A DNA stretch of 64,000 nucleotides, taken from positions 124,001 through 188,000 of the forward strand of contig NZ_JANAVP010000013.1 of assembly GCF_024213665.1 (NCBI RefSeq). Reading direction: 5' to 3'. The position numbers were made by a program, and so were the translations under genes. The notes beneath the pieces were generated by a model. That model was not told the DNA's origin, searched no databases, and was given only the letters and a program-made list of their open reading frames with translations. Source of the stretch: Streptomyces sp. A3M-1-3 (lineage in GTDB: Bacteria; Actinomycetota; Actinomycetes; Streptomycetales; Streptomycetaceae). Shown here piece by piece: positions 54,242-62,789 of the stretch (positions are counted from its first letter, which is position 1; each line of letters starts with the position of its first letter).

Positions 54242-57176
54242 ATGCTGCTGAAGTTCTTCGAGGTGGAGGCCCGGTTCCCGGAGTCCGCCAAGGAGGTTCC
54301 GGCCGACGCGGTGTCCTACGTGGCCCAGCAGGTGAAGGTGCCGGAGCAGGAATGGGCGGCGTACGACTGGCAGGGCGACCGGATCAAGCGTCACCGCAAG
54401 GAGATCCGCACGGCCTTCGGCTTCCGGGCGGGTACGGAGGAGGATCAGGAGCGGCTGCCCGGGTGGCTGACTGCGGAGCTGTGCGGGGTGGAGATGTCCC
54501 GCGACCGGCTGGCGGAGGCGGTGGTGGCCCGGTGTCGCAACGACCTCGTAGAGCCGCCGGCTCCGGCCAAGGTCCGGCGCCTGGTGGGCAAGGCGCTCAG
54601 GGATTTCGATGCGCGGTTCTGCCGCCGGACCGTGGACCGGCTCTCTCACGCGACGCGTTCGCGGCTGGAGGACTTGGTCGCGGGCAGTGACCAGGGGGAG
54701 GGCGGCGAAGCTCAGGCCGGGGATCAGGCGACTGCGGGTGGCGGGCGGTCGTTTTTCAGCGAGCTGAAGGCGGACCCGGGGGCGCCGGGGCTGGAGAGCC
54801 TGTTCGCGGAGGTGGACAAGCTCCAGCGGGTGCGGAGGCTGGAGTTGCCCGCGGACTTGTTCGCGGACGTGTCGGAGAAGCAGGTGGACGCCTGGCGGGC
54901 GCGGGCCTCGAAGGAGTACCCGGCGAACCTGGAGCGGATGAAGCCGGCGCCGCGCCTGACCTTGTTGGCCGCGCTGTGCCACGTGCGGCACACGGAGATC
55001 ACCGACTCGCTGGTGGAGCTTTTCATCCAGCTGGTGCTGAAGATCAACACCAGGGCGGAGAAGAAGGTCGACAAGGAGCTCACGAACGAGCTGAAGAAGG
55101 TACGGGGCAAGGAGGCGATGATGCTGCGGGTCGCCGAGGCGTCCTTGTCCCAGCCCTCGGGCACGGTCCGCAGCGTGATCTACCCGGTGGTCGGTGGAGA
55201 GAAGACGCTCAAGGCCCTCGCCGCAGAGGCCGCCGCGAACGAGGCTCGCTACAAGGCGAGGGTGCGGACCGTACTACGCTCCGCGTACTCGGCGCACTGG
55301 CGGCGGATGCTCTCGCCCTTGTTGAACGCGCTGGAGCTCAAATGCAACAACACCGCGTACCGGCCGGTGATGGACGCCATCGACCTGCTTCAGCGCTACC
55401 TGGAGCAACCGCTCAAGGAGGGTGCGTTCTTCGACCCGGCTGAGACCGTGCCGCTGGAGGGTGTGGTGCCCGATCAGTGGCGGGCTGCGGTGGTGGACGA
55501 CAAGGGCTGCGTCGAGCGCATCCCGTACGAGCTGTGCGTGCTGGTCAGCCTGCGGGAGGCGTTGCGGCGCCGGGAGATATGGGTCGTGGGCGCGAACCGG
55601 TGGCGCAACCCGGAGGACGACCTGCCGCAGGACTTCGAGGACAACCGGGACGTGCACTACGACGCGATCCAAAAGCCCCAGGACCCGGCGAAGTTCATCG
55701 CCGCCCTGCAGAAGAAGCACCGCGAGGCCCTGTACCGGTTCGAGAAGGCCCTGGCGGAGGACACCACCGGCGGGTTGGCGATCGTGAAGAGGAACGGCGA
55801 GGGGTGGATCAAGGTCTCGCCGCGGCCCAAGCAGGAGGAGCCGGAGAACCTGGCGGCGATCAAGGCTGAGATCGAACGGCGCTGGGGAACCATCGACCTG
55901 CTGGACATCTTGAAGTACGCCGAGTTCGACACCGACTTCACCGCCGAGTTCACCACGGTGGCCACCCGCGAGATGCTGTCCCGGGACGTGCTGCGGCGAC
56001 GGCTGCTTTTGGTCCTTTTCGGACTGGGCACCAACATGGGCATCAAGCGCGTCGCGGTGACCGGCAAGCACGGCGAGAGCGAGGCGACCCTGCGCCGGGT
56101 GCGGCACCTGTTCGTGATCCGGGCCAACCTGCGCGCCGCGCTGGTCAAGCTGGTCAACGCCACCTTTGCGGTCCGCGACGAGATGTGGTGGGGCACCGGG
56201 ACCGCCTGCGCCTCCGACAGCCGCAAGTTCGGCGCCTGGTCCTCGAACTTCATGACGGAGTGGCACCAACGCTACCGGGGCCCCGGAGTCATGATCTATT
56301 GGCACGTAGAACGAAAATCGGTGTGCGTTTACAGCCAGCTGAAGTCCTGTTCGGCCTCCGAGGTCGCCGCGATGATCGAGGGCGTGCTGCGGCACTGCAC
56401 CGACATGGAGGTCGACCGCCAGTACACCGATACCCACGGCGCGTCCATCGTCGGGTTCGCCTTCGCGCACATGCTGGACTTCAAGCTGATGCCCAGGCTC
56501 AAGAACATCGGGCGGGCCCGGTTGTACCGGCCGGCCGCGGGCGAGGACAAGAACTGGCCCCGCCTGGCCCCGGTGCTGTCGACCAGGACGATCGACTGGG
56601 ACCTGATCGCCCAGCAGTACGACCAGATCGTGAAGTACACGACCGCGCTCAGGCTGGGCACCGCGGAGGCCGAGCAGGTGCTGCGGCGTTTCACCAAGGG
56701 CGGCCCGAAGCACCCGACCTATCTGGCGATCGAGGAGCTGGGGCGCGTGGTGCGTACGGCGTTCATCTGCGACTACCTCGCGGATGAGGACATGCGCAAG
56801 GAGATCGGCGAGGGCCTGCAGGTGGTGGAGAACTGGAACTCGGCGAACCAGGATCTGTTCTACGGCAAGGACGGTGACCTGACCGGGGCGGACAAGGAGA
56901 GCCAAGAGGTCTCGATGCTCGCCCTGCACCTTTTGCAGAGCAGTCTCGTGCATGTGAACACCATGCTGGTACAGCGGGTTCTGGCGGATCCGACGTGGGC
57001 CAGCAAGGGAAGCGGACCGGCGGGCACTGTCCCCGCTGTTTTGGATCCATGTAAATCCGTATGGAAGATTCGAACTGGATATGACCAGCCGCCTCGACCT
57101 GGACCTCGCCGCCACAGCGGCCACGGTGCCCGGACCGCGCAGTCCGCAAGGCGAGGCAGCCCCGGCCCAGAGCTGA
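54242..57176 (+). pseudogene. tnpA: Tn3-family transposase, truncated and frameshifted
   Basis: A nearly full Tn3-type transposase: KEVPADAVSYVAQQ at the N-terminus and the DDE region around QYTDTHGASIVGFAFAHML and VVENWNSANQDLFYGKDGD. The first ~30-50 residues expected before LLKFFEVEARFPE are replaced by unrelated sequence. Near 57010 the frame shifts: EADRRALSPLFWIHVNPYGR continues in another frame to TGA 57174-57176. No Tn3 terminal repeat was found after the stop. Its resolvase relatives survive as fragments at 57.7 and 60.7-61.1 kb. Confidence 0.85.
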
Positions 57177-57227
57177 TGCAGGACGGGGGCGGCCTGATTC
57201 TGGGCTGCCCCGACGGCCCTCGCCGTA

Positions 57228-57393
57228 CAGCGGCGCCAACGAGCACCGAGGTGGTGGCGCTGGCCCGCAGGCCGTCGGCGTGGTTGAGGTCGAGCACGCC
57301 CTCGCCGAGCGAGCGGGACACCCCGATGCCCCCGGCCACAGCGCCGGCCAGCATCGCACCCGCGACGGCCAGGGTCAGCTGGGTCGCCGTCAT
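57228..57393 (-). pseudogene. Fragment of a PiT-type phosphate permease-like gene
   Basis: The start ATG at 57393 and one to two membrane helices (TLAVAGAMLAGAVAGGIGV), then EGVLDLNHADGLRASATTSV. This is the PiT motif region preceding the second conserved domain; the rest is lost at ~57228. The ATG overlaps the stop of an upstream frame that ends in a hydrophobic segment (AGVVAAGVFLLVGWTCRC; TGA at 57390), so two small genes were coupled. It abuts the Tn3 3' end, and a 14-bp inverted repeat, TGATGCAGGACGGG, flanks it (57174-57187 and 57399-57412). Confidence 0.5.
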
Positions 57394-57687
57394 TGCGTCC
57401 CGTCCTGCATCATGCCCGGGGGAATAGCGGGCGATCGGCCTTGGGTACACCGGCAGGTCCATCCGACCAGCAGGAAAACCCCTGCCGCGACCACTCCCGC
57501 GACCGGTGAGGGTGTCTCCGAGCGCGGCCTCCGCGGGTTGCGCCTGGCTCCTTCCGGGACGGACGGAATACCCACTCGCCTCCACTGGGTTTCCCGCCCG
57601 TACGGTCCTGGAGGTACCGGCGGCGGAGAGCCTGTACGCAGGAGGGCCCGCGCCGCGTGCGAGTGCTTGGCTGCTGACAGGCGCGCA

Positions 57688-57870
57688 CTAGGTCTCGGCC
57701 GGGGCGGTGGGGCGGCGCGAGGGCTGAACGACACCCCGAAGCTGGTGGCCATCGGCGCGTTCGCCCTGATCCCGCAGCGCGCTCCAGGACCCGGTACACC
57801 GTGGCCCGCTGACAGAGAAGGTCTCGGCAAGGTGGGCGATGGTGTGCTCGCCGGTGGCGTGCCCGTCAGG
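57688..57870 (-). pseudogene. 3' fragment of a serine resolvase
   Basis: GEHTIAHLAETFSV, then in another frame YRVLERAAGSG, correspond to the C-terminal HTH_7 domain of the resolvase at 60732-61131. A frameshift splits the motif and the catalytic domain is missing. It shares 25 exact bases with that resolvase. Confidence 0.75.
57778..57802. repeat. 25-bp direct repeat, left copy
   Basis: Identical to 60743-60767, both in resolvase 3' ends and in the same orientation. The SDR-MFS-TetR genes lie between. Confidence 0.9.
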
Positions 57871-58624
57871 CCGAGGATCCACTGTCGACGACCAGGTCGG
57901 TGCCGACCACCGCGCCGGCCGCAGGCGAAGCGAGGTAGAGCACCGCGGCCGCCACTTCTTCGGCCTCCGCGACCCGGCCGAGCGGGTTCTCCGTCTTTAC
58001 CCGCTCGGCACGGTCGGCCTCGGTCTCGCCGGGCCGCAGCGACATGGGAGCGGCGGAGGCGCCCGGGCTGACGGCGTTGATGCGGATGCCCTGGTGGATG
58101 TGGTCGAGAGCGGCGGCGCGGGTCAGCGCGGAGACCGCTGCCTTCGAGGTGATGTACGCGGCGGCGTTCGGGATCCGCAGGTGTGCGCCCAGGTTGGAGG
58201 AGATATTGACGATGACGCCGCCGCCGTTCTCCTTCATGTGCGCGATCTCGTGCTTCATGGCCAGCCAGACGCCGGTGACATTGGTTCGCAGCACCGCGTC
58301 CCAGTCCTCCTCGCTCACCTCGCCGACGGGTACGGTGCCGCGGAGTATCCCGGCGTTGTTGACCGCGATGTCCAGTCCGCCGAAGCGGGTGACGCTCTCG
58401 CGTACGAGGTTCTGGAGCTGGCTGGAGTCAGTGACATCGCCGGTCACAGCGGCGGCCGTGCCGCCGGCCGCCTCGATGAGGCCGACCGTCTCGGCCAGGG
58501 AGGCCGCGGTGCGTCCCGCGGCGACCACGGATGCGCCCTCGGCGGCGAAGGCGAGCGCGATTGCGCGGCCAAGGCCGGAGCCTGCGCCGGTGACGAGGAC
58601 GGTCTTGCCGGTGAAGCGGTTCAT
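57866..58624 (-). CDS. SDR-family oxidoreductase
   Basis: A 252-residue classical short-chain dehydrogenase: TGAGSGLGRAIALAF (TGxxxGxG cofactor site), NNAGILRG, then the catalytic Ser (VNISSNLGAH) and YITSK for Tyr/Lys. INAVSPGASAAP follows. The substrate is unknown. It is read in the same direction as the MFS gene 25 bp upstream and probably forms an operon with it under the TetR gene. Its last codons run into the resolvase relic. Confidence 0.9.
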   Translation of the reverse strand: MNRFTGKTVLVTGAGSGLGRAIALAFAAEGASVVAAGRTAASLAETVGLIEAAGGTAAAVTGDVTDSSQLQNLVRESVTRFGGLDIAVNNAGILRGTVPVGEVSEEDWDAVLRTNVTGVWLAMKHEIAHMKENGGGVIVNISSNLGAHLRIPNAAAYITSKAAVSALTRAAALDHIHQGIRINAVSPGASAAPMSLRPGETEADRAERVKTENPLGRVAEAEEVAAAVLYLASPAAGAVVGTDLVVDSGSSA

Positions 58625-58649
58625 TTCGGTGACTCCCTTGAGTGATGGA

Positions 58650-59996
58650 TTACTGGGTGCGGTGGTTCAGGAGGGCCACGACGGCGAGGGCGGCCCCCGT
58701 CGCGGCCAGGGACGAGGCGTCGCTGCCGAGCGTGAGCAGGACGGCGAAGAGGACGGTCGGGCCGAATTCCATCGCGGTGTTCAGCACGCCGCCCGCGAGC
58801 CCGGTCTCCTGCTGCGGTACACCTTCCGTGGCGAGCACGGCGGCTCCGGCGAAGGAGGCCGCGGTGCCGGCCGGCAGCAGCACAAGGCCCGGCAGCAGTC
58901 CATACGCGTACCAGGTGTGCGCATCGAGCCCGGTGAACGCGAGGAGGGCGAGCCCGGCCGCACCCGTGCCCAGCCCGGCGGCCGTGACGGCTCCGGCCCC
59001 GTACCGGCCGATGAGCGGTCCTGCCGCCCGGCCCGAGGCGATCAGCGCGACGGCGAACGGCACAAAGGCGGCCGAGGTCTGCAACTGTGACCAGTCGCGC
59101 GCCTGCTGGAGGTGGAGTGAGAGAACCACGAAGGTCATCGCGGTCCCGCAGGCACTCAATGCGATGGCCGTGAGGGCGAGGGCCCGTCGCCGGTCAAGCA
59201 GGAAGCGGGGTGGCAGCAGCGGGTCGCGGGCCCGGCGCTCGGCGTACCAGAACGCGGCCAGCAGCGCGGTCCCGCCGAGCAGCGGCACGAGCACGCCGAC
59301 CGATGACCAGGGTCGGGCGTCGGTGACGACGAGCCCGTAACTGGCGAGGGTGATCCCGACGGTGGCGAGCAGAGCACCTGGCAGGTCGAGAGTCCTGCCC
59401 CGGTTTGGTGCGGTGTCCGGCAGCAGCCGGGGCGTGAGGGCGAGGGCTGCGATCGCCACCACGAGTGGTACGGCGAAGGTCCAACGCCAGGAAAGCAGGA
59501 CTGAGATGACGCCGGAGAGCAGATTGCCCGCAGTCGCACCGAGTACCGAGAGCCCGCCCCAGGTGGCCATCGCCCTGCCGTACGCGGGTGGGGAGGGGAA
59601 GACGGCGCGCAGCACGGCCATGGCGGCTGGCGCGACGAGGGCCGCGCCCGCGCCCTGTGCGAAGCGCGCCGCGAGCAGTGCCCCGATGCCGGGGGCGAGC
59701 GGGGCGGCAGCCGAGGCGGCGGCGAAGAGGACAAGGCCCGCGGTGAGGGCGCGCCGCCCGCCGTAGCGGTCGGCGAGGCGTCCGCCGAAGAGCACCAGCC
59801 CGGCGAAGGTCAGTCCGTAGGCGGCGCTAAGCAGGATCAAGTCGGCGCGCTCCAGGTCGAATTCGCGCCCGATGCGGGGCAGCGGTACGGTGATCGCGGC
59901 GAGCGTGAAGATCAGCGTGGTCTGGACGCTGCCGAGGAGGACGAAGGCGCATCGGTGCCGCATGGTGGCGACGCGGGCGGCGCCTGTGGCGGTCAT
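58650..59996 (-). CDS. MFS drug-efflux-type transporter
   Basis: A 448-residue major-facilitator protein with roughly 12-14 hydrophobic helices. Motif A appears as FGGRLADRYGGRRALTAG and motif C-like region as GLSVLGATAGNLLSGVISVL. It belongs to the DHA2-like H+-antiporter type that exports drugs and toxic metabolites. The start follows a perfect palindrome (60009-60030) that is likely the TetR operator. It is transcribed with the SDR gene. Confidence 0.88.
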   Translation of the reverse strand: MTATGAARVATMRHRCAFVLLGSVQTTLIFTLAAITVPLPRIGREFDLERADLILLSAAYGLTFAGLVLFGGRLADRYGGRRALTAGLVLFAAASAAAPLAPGIGALLAARFAQGAGAALVAPAAMAVLRAVFPSPPAYGRAMATWGGLSVLGATAGNLLSGVISVLLSWRWTFAVPLVVAIAALALTPRLLPDTAPNRGRTLDLPGALLATVGITLASYGLVVTDARPWSSVGVLVPLLGGTALLAAFWYAERRARDPLLPPRFLLDRRRALALTAIALSACGTAMTFVVLSLHLQQARDWSQLQTSAAFVPFAVALIASGRAAGPLIGRYGAGAVTAAGLGTGAAGLALLAFTGLDAHTWYAYGLLPGLVLLPAGTAASFAGAAVLATEGVPQQETGLAGGVLNTAMEFGPTVLFAVLLTLGSDASSLAATGAALAVVALLNHRTQ

Positions 59997-60008
59997 GTCT
60001 CCCCCTGA

Positions 60009-60030
60009 TATTTGACCGATCGGTTCATTA
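60009..60030. promoter_or_regulatory. TetR operator before the MFS gene
   Basis: ACCGATCGGT (60014-60023) is a perfect palindrome within ATTTGACCGATCGGTTCAT. The half-site ATTTGACCGA recurs at 60679-60700 beside the TetR gene. Confidence 0.6.
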
Positions 60031-60074
60031 TTCGGGCGCGCGGAAGGGGGCCCGGTGGCTCCGGTGAGTGTGAT

Positions 60075-60671
60075 TCAGTCCAGCAGGGCCAGCGCCTGCT
60101 CGGCCGCGTCCCGCACCCGGGCGGGATCGTTCGACACCTTGCCGACGATCCGTACGCCCTGCAGCAGGACGAGCAGCATCCGGGCCAGCGCGCGCGGATC
60201 GCGGTCCTCGGGAAGCTCGCCCTGGGCCTGGGCCCGTACGAGCGCGGAGTGCAGTGGGGTCTCGACGCGCTCCCAGCTGATCTCGACCCGGCGGGCCGCC
60301 GCAGGGTCGTGTGGGGCCAGCTCGGCCGCGGTATTGGTGACGAAGCAGCCGTTCAGCCGCCCTTCCGGGGAGGCGGCTTCCGCAGCGAAGCGGCGCACCA
60401 CCGCCCGCACCACAGGCAGCGCGGGGCCCGGCTGGGACAGCTCGGCCAGGAGAAGCGGGTCGCGCATCTCGGCGTACCGGTCCATGGCCTTCAGGTACAG
60501 CTCATTCTTGCTACCGAAGGTCGCGTAGATGCTGGCGCGGGCGATGCCGAGGTGCTCGACGAGGTCCGTCACTGACGTCGCTTCGTAGCCGCGCCGCCAG
60601 AACAGCTCAAGGGCCGACTGCAGCGCGGCGTCCGGATCGAATTCCTTGGTCCTGGCCACGTCGAAGACCAT
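60075..60671 (-). CDS. TetR/AcrR-family regulator
   Basis: A ~198-residue TetR repressor: FDPDAALQSALELFWRRGYE, then the helix-turn-helix VEHLGIARASIYATFGSKNE. The C-terminal domain has GCFVTNTAAELAPHDPAAAR. The start is ATG 60671 or GTG 60659. It lies upstream of and on the same strand as the MFS and SDR genes, and near-identical operator half-sites occur before it and before the MFS gene, so it probably controls itself and the efflux operon. Confidence 0.9.
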   Translation of the reverse strand: MVFDVARTKEFDPDAALQSALELFWRRGYEATSVTDLVEHLGIARASIYATFGSKNELYLKAMDRYAEMRDPLLLAELSQPGPALPVVRAVVRRFAAEAASPEGRLNGCFVTNTAAELAPHDPAAARRVEISWERVETPLHSALVRAQAQGELPEDRDPRALARMLLVLLQGVRIVGKVSNDPARVRDAAEQALALLD

Positions 60672-60678
60672 AGACGTA

Positions 60679-60700
60679 TCTAGAACGTTCGGTCAAATAA
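60679..60700. promoter_or_regulatory. TetR operator before the TetR gene
   Basis: On the minus strand this reads TTATTTGACCGAACGTTCT, sharing ATTTGACCGA and a following CG/TC core with the MFS operator at 60009-60030. It sits 8 bp upstream of the ATG at 60671. Confidence 0.55.
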
Positions 60701-60731
60701 CTGGGCGCTGCGGCCAGGTTCGTGAGGGCTC

Positions 60732-61131
60732 CTAACTTCCCCCGCGCTCCAGGACCCGGTACACCGTCGCCCGGGAGACGGAGAAGAGTTCGGCGAGATC
60801 GGCGATGGTGTGCTCGCCGCTGCGGTGTTCCTTAATGAGATGGGCCTGCTGGCGGGGGGTCAGCTTGGGCTGCTTGCCCTTCAGCTTGCCTTTGGAGCGG
60901 GCGACGGCCATGCCTTCGCGTGTCCGCATTCGCAGCAGGTCCACCTCGAACTCGGCGAAGGTGGCCAGGATGTTGAAGAACAGCTTGCCCATCGGGTCGG
61001 CCGGGTCGTAGAGCGTGCCGCCGAGCGACAGTTTGACGCCGCGCGCGGTGAGGGAGTCGCCGATGTCGCGGGCGTCGGGCACCGAGCGGGCGAGCCGGTC
61101 CAGTTTCGGGACGACGAGAGTGTCGCCGGCG
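60732..61131 (-). pseudogene. Serine resolvase/invertase, N-terminus missing
   Basis: The 3' ~133 codons encode DTLVVPKLDRLARSVPDARD, GKLFFNILATFAEFEVDLLR, then the C-terminal HTH (GEHTIADLAELFSVSRATVY). The N-terminal ~60 residues with the catalytic Ser are gone: at about 61118-61135 the sequence passes into an unrelated AlbA-type gene on the other strand. In the Tn3 family this protein resolves cointegrates. Confidence 0.85.
60743..60767. repeat. 25-bp direct repeat, right copy
   Basis: Identical to 57778-57802, at the 3' end of the longer resolvase fragment. Confidence 0.9.
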
Positions 61132-62276
61132 CCAAGGACGTGTCCGCCATGGCCGACACCGCCGGCGGCATGGCCGTCATCGGCGTCGACGACGGCCTTC
61201 AGGACCACGCACACGCCCTGGACCCCTTCGAGCCGGTCCCGGGCCGCGGTGAGGAGTGGATCCGCTCGGTGCTCGCGAACTGGATCCAGCCGGTCGTTCC
61301 CAACGTGGGCGTACGACCGGTGAAGTCCGCTGTCCACGAGGGCAAGATCTACTGGTTGCTCACCGTGCTCCCGAGCACCCAGGCCCCGCACGCGGTCGCG
61401 GCTCCGGGCAACGACTGCGACTTCCGCGTCCACGTCCGGCACGGCACCACGACCCGCACCCTCGCCGAATCCGAGATCGCCCAGCGCTACCGTGCCCGCT
61501 TCCAGGCCGCCTCCGTTGACGTCGGCCGCCTGCACCAGGTCGCCGACGCGGGCTTCGGCTACCTGTCGGGCTACCTGACCAGCACGGCGCACGGCGGCAG
61601 TCCCGAGGTGACCTACTTCCCGGGCTGGGTCAGCCTGGCCGCAGTTCCGGCCGTCCGCGGCACCTACTCCCTGACCACGCAGGTGGATCGGAACGCGGCG
61701 TTCGACCGCCTCGTCAAGCTCGCCGGCGAGGGAGTGACCACCAACGTGCAGCCGGCCCGCCCCGTGCTGGTCGCCCGCCGCCAGGTCCGCTTCGAGGGCG
61801 AACCGACCGGCCGACTCCACCAGGACGGCAGCTTCTACGCCGCACTGTCCATCAATCTCCAGAGCGACCAGTTCGACTCCGACGGCCCCAAGCGGCTGTA
61901 CCAGTGCGGACTCGAACTCGACCTCGTGGCGCTGGTGCAGGCTGCCGCAGCTTGGGCGGCGGAGACCGGATCGGCCGGCGACCTGATGCTGTCCGCCGCA
62001 CTCCACCGCTTCGACGGCAGTGAGGAGCCCGTGCACCTGATCGTGTCGGAGCACGCCTTCCAGCACGGTCCCGCGATGCCGCTCCCGGCAACTCCTGCGC
62101 ACACCACCGGCGACCTCGCCGCCATTGTCACCGACAAGCGAGAGGCCGTCGTCGTGGCCTGCGCCCTCGTCTCCGACCTGCTGGCCGGCATGGGAGCGCA
62201 CCAGCCTGACGTTCTGACCTCCGAAGGGGAGATTCTGATCGACCGGCTCAAGGGCTTCCGGCATTCACTGCGGTAG
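61131..62276 (+). pseudogene. AlbA_2/Schlafen-type protein, N-terminus missing
   Basis: About 380 codons. KDVSAMADTAGGMAVIGVDD and PGRGEEWIRSVLANWIQPVV resemble the AlbA_2 (Schlafen) putative DNA-binding/NTPase-like domain, followed by a long uncharacterised region (YLSGYLTSTAHGGSPEVTYF, HLIVSEHAFQHGPA). The expected first ~40-60 residues and start codon are missing where it meets the resolvase fragment. Family members occur in defence and regulatory contexts, but the role here is unknown. The C-terminus ends in GFRHSLR. Confidence 0.65.
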
Positions 62277-62345
62277 TCACCTGCCGACCGACAGCACGAG
62301 ACCCCGGGCCTCGAAAGGCCCGGGGTCCGGCGGGGCGAGGCCGTC

Positions 62346-62789
62346 TCAGTAGGAGTCCTCCCGTTCGGAGGGCGGCCCGTACTGCTCGATGAGGTCGCAG
62401 GTGCAGGTGCCGCCCTCGTACAGCATCTTGTCGCACTCGTCATGGTGGTCCCGCTGCGGCAGGCGCTTCGCCGGAACGGGCTGCGCGGGGTCTGCGGCTG
62501 GCCGGGCCGGGGCGGGCTGGGCGGCAGCCCGGAGTTCGATGTCCACGATGGCGTCCGCGATCTTGTCCTTGCGCCACTTCTCGGGGAAGTTCTCGCGCGC
62601 AAGGCCGCCCTCGTAGGCCATGGTCAGCAGTTCGTCCTTGGTGTGGTTGCCCACCAGCTCGCTGACGCGCTTCACCCGCGCGATGCGCGCGATTTGGGCC
62701 TTGCGCTCTTCATCGGACAGGGCTGGTCTGCTGGGGGAGGGGAAGCGGATGGGCCAGGTGCCCTTCCAGCGCGGGGGCGTGTCGGTGAG
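62346..62789 (-). CDS. Hypothetical protein, start uncertain
   Basis: A ~147-residue open frame: SDEERKAQIARIARVKRVSE, LVGNHTKDELLTMAYEGGLA, RENFPEKWRKDKIADAIVDI, a Pro/Ala linker, then a Cys cluster (HDECDKMLYEGGTCTCDL) and a charged end. No ATG or good ribosome site precedes it; a GTG inside ARVKRV is possible. It overlaps in another frame the end of the helicase-associated gene, so either a frameshift joins them or it is a separate downstream gene. Confidence 0.45.
   Translation of the reverse strand, partial: LTDTPPRWKGTWPIRFPSPSRPALSDEERKAQIARIARVKRVSELVGNHTKDELLTMAYEGGLARENFPEKWRKDKIADAIVDIELRAAAQPAPARPAADPAQPVPAKRLPQRDHHDECDKMLYEGGTCTCDLIEQYGPPSEREDSY

Noticed and set aside
57390..57830. 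A membrane protein on the minus strand upstream of the permease fragment
   Set aside because: Only its last ~45 residues look real (one hydrophobic helix); the upstream part is Arg/Pro-rich noise containing the resolvase relic, so it was not called as a gene.
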